Assembly (NCBI GenBank): GCA_021780935.1
Contig: JAJXXT010000103.1
Span: 1 to 15,254 of the forward strand
Length of the DNA stretch: 15,254 nt
Direction: 5' to 3'
From: Pseudomonadota bacterium
Lineage (GTDB): Bacteria; Pseudomonadota; Alphaproteobacteria; Acetobacterales; Acetobacteraceae
A program made the translations under genes and the position numbers. Shown piece after piece: positions 7,468-14,248 of the stretch; positions within the stretch are counted from its first letter, which is position 1, and each line of letters begins with the position of its first letter. The notes beneath the pieces were generated by a model. It was not told the origin of the DNA and made no database searches. It saw only the letters and a program-made list of their open reading frames with translations.

Positions 7468-9099
7468 TCAGACCTCCACCGTTTCCGGCATCATCTGGAT
7501 CGCGTGGCATGGGCACTGTTCGAAGCAGGCCGCGCAGCCGGTGCACCGGGCATAGTCGTAGCGGTAGCGGTTTCCTGGGCCGAGCTTGACGATCGCATCC
7601 TCCGGGCAGGCCGCGTAGCAATTGTCGCACTCGAAGCAGACCCCGCAGGACAGGCAGCGTTGCGCCTCCCGCCGTGCCTCGGCTTCGCCGAGGCCGGCCA
7701 TAATCTCGGAAAAATCGTCGCGTGCGGTAACCGGGAGCTCCCGTTGCGCCGCGGGATCGGCGTCGCTGAACACCGGTAGATGCAGCATGGGGAACGTCAC
7801 GACCGGAGTGCGCTCCGTTGTGGTCAGGCTCGTGCCATTCAGCCAGGCACTGATGTGCCGCGCCGCTCGTTTGCCGTGGCCCACCGCGACGGTCACGCTG
7901 CGCGGACTGGGCACCATGTCGCCGCCGGCGAAAATCCCCGGAGCTCCGGTCATCATATCGGCGCCGACGATGACCGTGCCGTCGGAGCGGACCGAGATGC
8001 CGGGGATGCGGCGAAGGAAGTCGCTGTCTGTGTCCTGCCCGAGCGCGAGCACGACCGCATCCGCGCTCAGCGTCTCGATCTCACCGGTCGGCTGCGGACG
8101 GCCGTTGGCGTCAATGCTCATGCGCTCGACCGTCAGCGCATCGGCCGCGATGTCCTTGATGGTCGTGAGCCATCTGATCTTGACGCCTTCGGCCATTGCC
8201 TCGTCGGCCTCGAACGCATGCGCCGGCATATGGGCGCGGTCGCGCCGATAGACGATCAGGGCTTCTTCCGCACCCAGGCGACGGGCGGTGCGCGCTGCGT
8301 CCATCGCCGTGTTGCCGCCACCATACACGACGACGCGCCGGCCGAGCTGCGGCCGTTCCCCGGCGCTCACGTCTCGCAGCAGGCTCACCGCGTCCAGGAC
8401 GCGGGTGGCGTCGCGTGCCGGAATCTCGACGTGGTGCGAGATCTGCGCACCGATCGCGACCAGCACCGCGTCGAACGCGCCAGCCTCGCGCGCAGCGGCC
8501 AAGTCGGTCACCTTGCAGCCAAGCAGGATACGGACCCCAAGACCCTCGATGCGCGCCACCTCGGCGGCCAATTCGTGGCGCGGCAGCCGGTAAGCGGGAA
8601 TGCCGAAATGCAGCATGCCGCCAGCGACCGGCCCCGCCTCGTGGATTTCCACCGAATGTCCAAGCCGGGCGAGATGATAGGCCGCCGAAAGGCCGCACGG
8701 CCCCCCGCCCACCACCAGCACGCGCTTGCCTGAGGCGGCAGCGCTGAGCGGCAGGCGCCAGCCTTCGGCAAGGGCGCGATCGCCGAGGAAGCGTTCCACC
8801 GCGTGAATGCTCACGGCCGCGTCGAGTTCGCCGCGGTTGCAGGCGCTCTCGCAGGGATGATAGCAGACCCGGCCGTGCGTCGCGGGCAACGGGTTGTCGG
8901 CCACCAAGGCCTCCCACGCAGCCCGATAGCGTCCGGCCTGCGCCAGCGTGAGCCAGGCTTGCACATCCTCCCCCGCGGGGCAGGCGTTGTTGCAGGGTGG
9001 CAAGAGATCCCGATAGACCGGTTTCCGGGTACGGATCGGGCCCGCCCCCGGTCCGGCGGTCAGATCGAGGGCCCGCGTCATGTCCGTGCGCTTCAGCAT
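7468..9099 (-). CDS. GltD-like FAD/NAD(P)H oxidoreductase with C-terminal ferredoxin domain
   Basis: A 543-residue flavoprotein resembling the small subunit of glutamate synthase. The N-terminal Fe-S region has Cys36, Cys40, Cys79, Cys83 and Cys87 (CNNACP; CYHPCESAC). The FAD site is VVGGGPCGLSAAYHL (129-143) and the NAD(P)H site VVYGGGNTAMDAAR (257-270). A second FAD-contact segment, GIFAGGDMV, lies at 388-396. Unlike plain GltD it continues into two ferredoxin motifs: Cys488/491/494/498 (preceded by Cys482 and Cys485) and Cys519/522/525/529. No glutamate synthase large subunit is present. Placed directly before nifJ, it probably passes electrons between ferredoxin and NAD(P)H (inference). 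ATG 9099 has GAGG seven bases upstream and overlaps the kinase stop by 7 bp. ATG 9081 is the alternative but has no ribosome binding site. The reading frame upstream of 9099 only shadows the kinase. Confidence 0.88.
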   Translation of the reverse strand: MLKRTDMTRALDLTAGPGAGPIRTRKPVYRDLLPPCNNACPAGEDVQAWLTLAQAGRYRAAWEALVADNPLPATHGRVCYHPCESACNRGELDAAVSIHAVERFLGDRALAEGWRLPLSAAASGKRVLVVGGGPCGLSAAYHLARLGHSVEIHEAGPVAGGMLHFGIPAYRLPRHELAAEVARIEGLGVRILLGCKVTDLAAAREAGAFDAVLVAIGAQISHHVEIPARDATRVLDAVSLLRDVSAGERPQLGRRVVVYGGGNTAMDAARTARRLGAEEALIVYRRDRAHMPAHAFEADEAMAEGVKIRWLTTIKDIAADALTVERMSIDANGRPQPTGEIETLSADAVVLALGQDTDSDFLRRIPGISVRSDGTVIVGADMMTGAPGIFAGGDMVPSPRSVTVAVGHGKRAARHISAWLNGTSLTTTERTPVVTFPMLHLPVFSDADPAAQRELPVTARDDFSEIMAGLGEAEARREAQRCLSCGVCFECDNCYAACPEDAIVKLGPGNRYRYDYARCTGCAACFEQCPCHAIQMMPETVEV

Positions 9100-10031
9100 G
9101 GCCGTGCCTCGCTCAGACGGCGGAAGCCCGCCTCGACATCCGCACGGCGAACCCGCGCGGTCCCAACCCCGGCGATCGCCGCCGCGCCGGCGGCAAGGCC
9201 CCAGTCCAGCGCCTCGATTGGAGTCGCGCCGCGCGCGAGCGCCAGTACCAGGCTGGCGAGGAACGCATCGCCGGCGCCGACCGCGCTGTGCACCGGACCC
9301 GGCAGCGGCGGGCGATGCAGGACCCCCGTTTCGGTGGCCAGGATGGCGCCGCCAGAGCCCAGGGTCACCACCACCATCCGCGCTGCGCCGGCGCGGACCA
9401 GACCAAGCGCCTCGGCCTGCTGTGTCGGCAGATCGGGCAGCGCCCGGCCGACCAGGGACTCGAATTCGCGCAGGCTCGGCTTCATCACGTCGATGCCGTG
9501 GCCGAGGGAGGCGCGCAGCGCCGCGCCGGACGTGTCGAGGACGAAGCGCCGGCCTTGCGCAACGGCCATCCGTGCCGTTTCGGCATAGGCCCAGGCGGGA
9601 ACGCCGCGCGGCAAGCTGCCGCTGGCGACGACGAACTCGGCCGGTTCTTCGGCCAGCGCGGCAAGTGCCGCTCGCCATTCCGCCTCGGTCAGTTCGGGGC
9701 CTTCCGGCACGAAGCGGTATTCTTGTCCGCTCGATGCTTCGCGCACGGTGAAGGAGACCCGGGTGCGTCCGGCGATTGGAACCGGCCGGTACGGGACGCC
9801 GGCCTCGTCTAGCAGCTCGGTGAGAAAGCGGCCGGTTGCGCCGCCGGCGGCGACGACCGCCCGCACCTGCCCGCCCAGGGCATGCACCACGCGGGCGACG
9901 TTGATGCCACCGCCGCCAGGATCGACGTGCTCGTCGAAGGTGCGAATCTTGTGGGTTGGCTGCACGCCCGGCGCGGTGGACGCCAGGTCCACCGCCGGGT
10001 TCAGGGTGAGCGTCGCGATCTGCCCTGCCAC
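9093..10031 (-). CDS. pfkB: PfkB-family 6-phosphofructokinase (Pfk-2 type)
   Basis: A 312-residue ribokinase-fold sugar kinase. It matches the pattern of E. coli Pfk-2 closely: LTLNPAVD at the N-terminus, PGGGGINVARVVHALGG (38-54), AAGGATGRFL (61-70), EYRFVPEGPEL (104-114), ASGSLPRGV (136-144), and the catalytic GAGDAF (252-257) with Asp255 as base. It should phosphorylate fructose-6-phosphate to the 1,6-bisphosphate; 1-phosphofructokinase or tagatose-6-phosphate kinase activity cannot be excluded. The GTG at 10031 is chosen as start because it lies one base after the stop of the BON gene and places the family start immediately after it. The reading frame is open further upstream, but there it only shadows the BON gene. 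It overlaps the next gene by 7 bp, so all three are probably translationally coupled. Confidence 0.82.
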   Translation of the reverse strand: MAGQIATLTLNPAVDLASTAPGVQPTHKIRTFDEHVDPGGGGINVARVVHALGGQVRAVVAAGGATGRFLTELLDEAGVPYRPVPIAGRTRVSFTVREASSGQEYRFVPEGPELTEAEWRAALAALAEEPAEFVVASGSLPRGVPAWAYAETARMAVAQGRRFVLDTSGAALRASLGHGIDVMKPSLREFESLVGRALPDLPTQQAEALGLVRAGAARMVVVTLGSGGAILATETGVLHRPPLPGPVHSAVGAGDAFLASLVLALARGATPIEALDWGLAAGAAAIAGVGTARVRRADVEAGFRRLSEARPC

Positions 10032-10032
10032 G

Positions 10033-10719
10033 TCAGGGACGAACCTGCAGCTGATTCTCGACCGCCGCCACGCCGGCCGCTGACCATGCTGCGTTTTCTG
10101 CGATACGGCGCGCCGCCAGAGTGCGCACGCTGCCAGAAAGCGTGATCCGGGCGCCGCCCCCCGCATCCCCCGGTGCGCTCCCGAGGACGTCCTCCACCGA
10201 GACGGCGATGCGCCTCGCATCAAGGTCGGCATGGCGGGCGAAGGCACGCTGGACCTTCACCACGATATCCTGCGCCGCGACGGCGGGATGGACCAGCAGT
10301 TGGTTGTCCACCGCCACCACCCCCGAGAGCTGCTGGACCCGCGTTTCGGCTTCCTGCCTCTGGTAGTTCCAGTCCAGCACGCCGCTCAGGGTGACCACGC
10401 CCGCTTCGACCCGCACCCGGATGCGTTCATCGGGGATCAGCGTATCCCATTGCAGAACCGCTACCGCCCGCCGGGCGATCTCCACGTCGTCCTGGCGCTG
10501 GCCCGACGTCAGGCGAACCTCGATGTCTTGCGCTAATCCCAGCACGCCGTGCACATGCCAAGTCACCCGCTCGGCAGCCCTCTTCTCAGCGAGGCTCGCG
10601 ACGAAGCCGCCCAGTCTGACGATGCCTTCCTGCACGTCGACGCTGACATGCGTGGCATCGACATGCGGTGCCCATTCGAGTTCCTCGCGCACCGCGTGCT
10701 CTATCGCCCGATCGTCCAT
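10033..10719 (-). CDS. Triple BON-domain protein
   Basis: A 228-residue protein made of three BON (bacterial OsmY and nodulation) domains at about residues 3-71, 77-145 and 150-228. Each has the repeating pattern of an alpha helix, a strand ending in V-x-L-x-G, a helix rich in A/R/E and a terminal V-x-N-x-L or similar strand: IVRLGGFV, VVTLSGVL, ITLSGSVR; then VAVDNQLLV and VAAVENQLQV. There is no signal peptide or membrane segment, so it should be cytoplasmic, unlike periplasmic OsmY. BON domains are thought to bind membranes or ligands in stress responses; its partner is unknown. ATG 10719 follows the ribosome binding site GGGGAGAGG and lies 21 bases after the predicted FNR-type transcription start. 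It is the first gene of the operon with pfkB, the Fe-S flavoprotein, nifJ and the DHOD-like gene. Confidence 0.88.
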   Translation of the reverse strand: MDDRAIEHAVREELEWAPHVDATHVSVDVQEGIVRLGGFVASLAEKRAAERVTWHVHGVLGLAQDIEVRLTSGQRQDDVEIARRAVAVLQWDTLIPDERIRVRVEAGVVTLSGVLDWNYQRQEAETRVQQLSGVVAVDNQLLVHPAVAAQDIVVKVQRAFARHADLDARRIAVSVEDVLGSAPGDAGGGARITLSGSVRTLAARRIAENAAWSAAGVAAVENQLQVRP

Positions 10720-10746
10720 GAGCGCCTCTCCCCGAATGCCACGAAC

Positions 10747-10788
10747 ACGGTAGGCGCTTGTGATGGGATGGTCCTTGACCTGGGTCAA
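10747..10788 (-). promoter_or_regulatory. FNR/FixK-type activated promoter of the PFOR operon
   Basis: TTGACC-tg-GGTCAA at 10775-10788 matches the FNR/FixK/DNR pattern TTGAY-N4-RTCAA used by oxygen- or NO-responsive Crp-family activators. Reading the minus strand, TACCGT occupies 10752-10747. If the site is centred at -41.5, as at class II FNR promoters, this hexamer falls exactly at -12 to -7 and transcription would begin near 10740, 21 bases before the BON start codon. In the opposite direction (toward the cyclase) the equivalent position reads CCCTGG, which is not promoter-like, so the site appears to serve the minus-strand operon. The match is seen in the sequence; regulation is inferred. 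Confidence 0.72.
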
Positions 10789-10912
10789 TCGCAGCCCGGC
10801 GTGGGATGCGCCCTGGCGATGGCTGTCCGCGATCCCCAAACGGCTCGGGCCGCCCGTTGCGCGCGGCGCGGAAACCAGGAAAGACTCCCGTAAACGCTCG
10901 GGAGGAACCGCC

Positions 10913-11701
10913 ATGCCGCGCCGTCTGATCGATATTTCGGTCCCGCTTAAGGCCGGGATCGCCAGCGATCCTGCCCACATGCTGCCCCAGATTGAATATC
11001 TCGACCATCACCAGACCGCGGCTCAAATGGCCGATTATATGGGTGTGCGGGTCGATCAGCTGCCGGACGGCGAGTACGCGGCGGTCGAGAGGGTTCAGGT
11101 CAGCACCCACAACGGCACCCACCTGGATGCACCGTACCATTTCTTCTCGTCGATGAACCATGCGCTCAAGCCAGGCGGAGAGCCATCCTGGAGGATCGAC
11201 GAGGTGCCGCTCGAATGGTGCTTCCAACCCGCGGTCAAGCTGGATTTCCGCCATCTGCCGGACGGCTACGTGGCGACACCGGGAGACGTGGAGGCCGAGC
11301 TCGCGCGCATAGGCCACAGCCTGCGGCCGCTCGAGATCGTGCTGGTTAACACCGCCGCCGGCACGCGCTACGGCGAAGCCGATTACGTCGATCGTGGCTG
11401 CGGCATGGGCAAGGCCGCAACATTGTGGCTGCTGGAGCGCGGCGTCCGCCTGGTGGGAACAGACGCGTGGAGCTGGGACGCGCCGTTCAGCATCACCCGT
11501 CGGCGCGTTGCGGAGACGGGCGACGCGGGTTTGATCTGGGAGGGCCATCGGGCCGGCCGCGAGATCGGCTATTCGCACCTGGAGAAGCTGCACAACCTCG
11601 AGGCGCTGCCGGGGGACGGTTTCGAGGTCGCTTGCTTCCCGGTGAAGGTCCATCGCGCCTCCGCTGGATGGACCCGCGCGGTGGCGATTCTGCCGGGCTA
11701 G
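10913..11701 (+). CDS. Cyclase family protein (kynurenine formamidase-like metal hydrolase)
   Basis: A 262-residue protein of the cyclase family (Pfam Cyclase), metal-dependent hydrolases that include kynurenine formamidase and isatin hydrolase. The metal-binding signature HNGTHLDAPYHF is at residues 66-77 (His66, His70, Asp72, His76), and DISVPL near the N-terminus is the usual first strand. The later segment LVGTDAWSWDAPF (180-192) is typical of the longer members. GGAGGA (10901-10906) is placed well for ATG 10913. It stands alone on the plus strand. The substrate is unknown; no tryptophan- or indole-degradation genes lie nearby. Its TAG stop interlocks with the TAG of the convergent gene in a CTAG palindrome. 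Confidence 0.88.
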   Translation: MPRRLIDISVPLKAGIASDPAHMLPQIEYLDHHQTAAQMADYMGVRVDQLPDGEYAAVERVQVSTHNGTHLDAPYHFFSSMNHALKPGGEPSWRIDEVPLEWCFQPAVKLDFRHLPDGYVATPGDVEAELARIGHSLRPLEIVLVNTAAGTRYGEADYVDRGCGMGKAATLWLLERGVRLVGTDAWSWDAPFSITRRRVAETGDAGLIWEGHRAGREIGYSHLEKLHNLEALPGDGFEVACFPVKVHRASAGWTRAVAILPG

Positions 11702-12474
11702 GCCCGCAGCGCTGCCTCCAGCACAGCAATATTGACGCCGAGATCTCGACCGTCTGTTCGCGCCAGTTGCCGCCAGACGAGGCCGTAGGCCTCGTCCAGC
11801 CGCGCTTGCACCCAGCGCCAGGTGGCCGACTTGAACCCACCCCAGGTCGCCAGACGGACAAGGTCCGTATCGCCGAGACCGGTATAGTCCCAAGCGTTCA
11901 GCATATGGCCCCCTTCGAGGGGGCCCGGATCGCGGCGATCGTCATCCCATGGCACGCTCGAACTGGCCGCATCCATGTCGCGCGCGTGGAGACGAACGCC
12001 CCAGTAGCCGACCCCCAGGCGCGCGATGCCTGTGGCGAGGCGCGCGCGGTCGAGTGGCACCGTTCCGAATAGACCGACTAACCGCGTTTCCCCGCCGACG
12101 TCGAAACCGGCGGTGACTTGCCGCCGCAACACGTCGATTGCCACCGCCCCCTCGGTCCGTGCCAGCTCGGAGCTGGAAGCGCCGGGCATTCCCACGCAGG
12201 CCGCGTAGAGCGCCGGAACGGCGGAATCGACGATCAGAGTCTGGAACCCGTTGAGAGCGGAAACCGCCAGCGCGGCGTTTGCGAGAGCGGCGCAAGTGCA
12301 AACGGGGAGGATGTCATTGCTGAACATCCGTGGCTGGAACGCCACCGCCTGCCGGTCCACCGTCGGCGCGGGCGCCATCGCCGCGAAGCGGTGATCGGCG
12401 AGGTGCGGCGCCTGGGCAAGGGCCTGCGGGTCATGATGCAGGCGGCCAAGGCGCCGAGGGCGGTCGTCGATCAC
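11698..12474 (-). CDS. Phage-associated protein, possible papain-like fold
   Basis: No certain family. It has 258 residues from GTG 12474, which follows GGAGAG with an 8-base spacer; ATG 12495 would add 7 residues but lacks a ribosome binding site. The layout suggests a papain-like cysteine peptidase: Cys59/Cys61 in NDILPVCTCAALANA, followed by a helix, then His190 in EGGHMLNAWDY, then LATWGG (208-213), recalling the Cys, His and N-S-W-G blocks of C1 peptidases. The usual Gln before Cys and the Asn before WG are not obvious, so it could be an inactive or diverged member. It is the most downstream gene of the phage-like minus-strand series, 198 bp after the lipoprotein. Function and fold are inference. 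Confidence 0.6.
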   Translation of the reverse strand: MIDDRPRRLGRLHHDPQALAQAPHLADHRFAAMAPAPTVDRQAVAFQPRMFSNDILPVCTCAALANAALAVSALNGFQTLIVDSAVPALYAACVGMPGASSSELARTEGAVAIDVLRRQVTAGFDVGGETRLVGLFGTVPLDRARLATGIARLGVGYWGVRLHARDMDAASSSVPWDDDRRDPGPLEGGHMLNAWDYTGLGDTDLVRLATWGGFKSATWRWVQARLDEAYGLVWRQLARTDGRDLGVNIAVLEAALRA

Positions 12475-12493
12475 GTTTCCGGCTCTCCGAAGC

Positions 12494-12528
12494 ATGACTC
12501 ATACCGGCGTCCCGAATGAGTGACTCAT
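12494..12528. repeat. Operator-like repeats upstream of the papain-like gene
   Basis: ATGACTCAT (12494-12502) recurs inside ATGAGTGACTCAT (12516-12528), a 13-bp palindrome around a single central base. TGACTCAT is therefore present twice directly, 26 bp apart, plus one inverted half. The cluster lies just upstream of the GTG start of the 258-residue protein and overlaps its alternative ATG. It resembles a binding site for a dimeric regulator; no regulator is encoded nearby, so its role is unknown. Confidence 0.4.
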
Positions 12529-12643
12529 CTGAAGCCAGTGAGGCCGTCGGTATCAGATATCGCTGGCGGCGCGCGGTCCCGTGCGGCTTTGCCTGCCGTG
12601 GCCCTGCGCCCTTGCGTGGACGTGGCGATGACCGAGTTTGAGG

Positions 12644-12668
12644 CGCCGGCGATCGCTGCACGCCGGCG
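12644..12668 (-). terminator. GC hairpin after the lipoprotein gene
   Basis: CGCCGGCG occurs at 12644-12651 and 12661-12668, separated by 9 bases, giving a strong 8-bp stem that begins 3 bases beyond the stop codon of the lipoprotein gene on the minus strand. No T-run follows, so it is at best a weak or Rho-assisted terminator, or an RNA-stabilising 3' structure. Each arm is itself palindromic. Confidence 0.35.
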
Positions 12669-12671
12669 AAC

Positions 12672-13220
12672 TCAGCGCCCTGTCGTGACCCCCGCGGCGC
12701 GTGCCAGGTAGGCTTTGGCCTGGTCGGCATCGGGGAAGCGCGGCAAAGTGGCACGAAATGCCGCCGTGGGCCCCGTCCGCTCCATAGCGGCCGGCAGCGG
12801 CACCCCAGCCGAAGCGGCAAGCGCGGGCAGCACGACCTGCGCGGCACCGAGGACCATGCTGACGGCAGTCCATGTGGCGGCCAGTTGGGCCGGAAGACCT
12901 GGCGGGATCGGAACGCCGGCCGCGATGGTGATGGCTTCGTTGATCCAGCCGAGGGTCTCCTGAAGCGCGGTCCCGCTCGGCAACGCGCCGGATCGCACCT
13001 TCGTCACGGCAGCGACGATGTCGCCGTCGATCACCCGTAGCTGCGTCACTACCGCCGGGGCGACGACGTCCGCCGGCACTTTCGCGAGTGCATTCCCGAG
13101 CGCGGTGCCGATGTTGGCGATGTCCGTCAGGATCTGGCTCGGCGTCTGGCCCGCGCAACCGGAGAGGCCCAGCGGCACGGCCGATACGGCAATGAGCAGG
13201 TGGCGTCGATTGAGGATCAT
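12672..13220 (-). CDS. Putative lipoprotein in phage lysis region
   Basis: A 182-residue protein with a lipoprotein signal peptide: Arg5-Arg6, a hydrophobic core (residues 8-18) and the lipobox Leu19-Ser20-Gly21-Cys22, followed by a mature part rich in Ala, Val, Thr and Leu helices. The paired arginines could also suggest Tat export. No enzyme motif is visible. Its ATG overlaps the stop of the holin-like gene by 4 bp (ATGA), so the two are coupled. In phage lysis cassettes an outer-membrane lipoprotein can act as a spanin partner, but this one is long and no inner-membrane spanin was recognised, so that role is only a possibility. Confidence 0.75.
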   Translation of the reverse strand: MILNRRHLLIAVSAVPLGLSGCAGQTPSQILTDIANIGTALGNALAKVPADVVAPAVVTQLRVIDGDIVAAVTKVRSGALPSGTALQETLGWINEAITIAAGVPIPPGLPAQLAATWTAVSMVLGAAQVVLPALAASAGVPLPAAMERTGPTAAFRATLPRFPDADQAKAYLARAAGVTTGR

Positions 13221-13462
13221 GGCGTTGTCGCCTTCGGCGCGACCGCCTCGGCCGGAGTCTGCGTCGTGGGTCGGGCGTTCCCAGGCCCGTGGGTGATCAG
13301 CAAGTGCACCATCGGCGCGATCAGCGTGACCAAAGCAGCGGCGACATCCGACGGGAGTGGCGTGTGGAACAGCGAAAGGATCCAGACCATGACGACCACA
13401 GCAGATCCCGCAGCCCCGCTGCTGGCCGCGCCGCTGGCAACCGAGCCTTGTGAGGTATTCAT
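13217..13462 (-). CDS. Small holin-like membrane protein
   Basis: An 81-residue protein with two hydrophobic segments (about 19-33 and 38-57) joined by a short turn with Pro35, Pro37 and Asp39, a small polar N-terminus and a polar Pro/Thr/Ala-rich C-terminal tail. Size, topology and position between an endolysin and a lipoprotein are what is expected of a class II holin, which would permeabilise the inner membrane to release the endolysin. GGAGAG lies just before ATG 13462. It overlaps the lipoprotein start by 4 bp. No sequence signature of a named holin family is recognised, so the holin call depends on context. Confidence 0.65.
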   Translation of the reverse strand: MNTSQGSVASGAASSGAAGSAVVVMVWILSLFHTPLPSDVAAALVTLIAPMVHLLITHGPGNARPTTQTPAEAVAPKATTP

Positions 13463-13698
13463 TGCTCTCTCCGTTTGGGGATATGGGCGGCCATGGGACG
13501 GGTAGGCCGCCGAGACCGGATATTTCTGGATACGACATCGTCCCGACACGATAATAGGAATGTTACGTGCATCGGGGTCCGGTGCGTTTATAGATTCGTA
13601 GGAGGTCGAAGACCTGCATGGATCGGGAGCTGATGGCAGGATTGCAACCGGGTCCGATGGCGCGCGACATCGGCTCGCCAGGAGCTTGGCGCGCGCCG
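13463..13698. other. AT-richer intergenic region between endolysin and holin-like genes
   Basis: These 236 bases hold no convincing gene. They include TATTAT- and TATAAA-like hexamers on the minus strand (around 13550-13595), which might be -10 elements for the holin and lipoprotein genes, but no well-spaced -35 box was found. A small inverted repeat AGGTC-GAA-GACCT lies at 13603-13615. The region is less GC-rich than its surroundings. Confidence 0.35.
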
Positions 13699-14235
13699 TC
13701 AATCGGCGATCGTGAGCGACCGGTAGAGCAGCCTGCACAGCCGGCGCGCCCAGCCGAGGCCAAACCTCGTCCAGGTCGGCAACTCGGCCATGAATGCCAA
13801 GCGAAGCGCCAGGAACTCGATGCACATTCCGGTCAGATCCTCCGGCTGCACCGCTGCTGAGGCGACCGCAGCCAGCGTTGCAGGACCAATCACGCCATCG
13901 GGGGTGACCTTCGCGGCTTTTTGCAGCCAGGTTGTCGCTCGGAAGATACCGTTGTTCACTGCCGCATCGAACGCCAGCAGCGCAAGCCGCGGCGGCAGAC
14001 GATCAGCGTAGAGCCTGTCCCAGTAGTCGCGTTTGTAGAGCGCGCGGGCTGCCTGGATCGTCAACTCCGCGATGTCGATATTGGGATAGGCAGCCGCGCT
14101 GATACCAAACTTGGTGCCCCGGCAGATGCCACAACCCGGGCTGCCGCCGGTCCAGTTGCCGGGGTCCGCCGGATCCTCGGTGAAGCCACCCTCCGCTCCA
14201 ACAACGATATCAAAACAGTCATCGAACGTGTTCAC
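13699..14235 (-). CDS. GH108-type phage endolysin
   Basis: A 178-residue peptidoglycan hydrolase of the glycoside hydrolase 108 class (N-acetylmuramidase), with a C-terminal peptidoglycan-binding-like part. The catalytic glutamate is Glu15 in GAEGGFTEDPADPGNWTGG, followed by GTKFGIS (40-46), FDAAVNNG (89-96), and DGVIGPAT (113-120). The length is normal for the family. The GTG at 14235 is chosen because it lies just past the upstream gene's stop and starts directly at the family N-terminus. ATG 14283 would add 16 residues inside the neighbour, and neither start has a strong ribosome binding site. There is no signal peptide, so release would need the holin. Cys35 and Cys38, in the loop after the catalytic region, stand out as a close pair. 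Confidence 0.9.
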   Translation of the reverse strand: MNTFDDCFDIVVGAEGGFTEDPADPGNWTGGSPGCGICRGTKFGISAAAYPNIDIAELTIQAARALYKRDYWDRLYADRLPPRLALLAFDAAVNNGIFRATTWLQKAAKVTPDGVIGPATLAAVASAAVQPEDLTGMCIEFLALRLAFMAELPTWTRFGLGWARRLCRLLYRSLTIAD

Positions 14236-14248
14236 GGCTCGGCGATGA

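Noticed and set aside
9100..9678. Open extension of the Fe-S flavoprotein frame upstream of 9099
   Set aside because: The translation is Arg/Ala-rich without family features and lies entirely within pfkB in another frame; the ribosome binding site and conserved N-terminus support 9099.
10032..10247. Upstream extension of pfkB
   Set aside because: It overlaps the BON gene in another frame; the GTG at 10031 lies right after the BON stop and fits the Pfk-2 N-terminus.
10586..11893. Long minus-strand frame across the cyclase gene
   Set aside because: It is antisense to the cyclase, which has a strong ribosome binding site and intact metal-binding motif; the antisense product resembles nothing.
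13618..13860. Plus-strand reading frame preceded by AGGAGG
   Set aside because: The spacing of 12 bases is long, most of the frame is antisense to the endolysin, and the product has low complexity.
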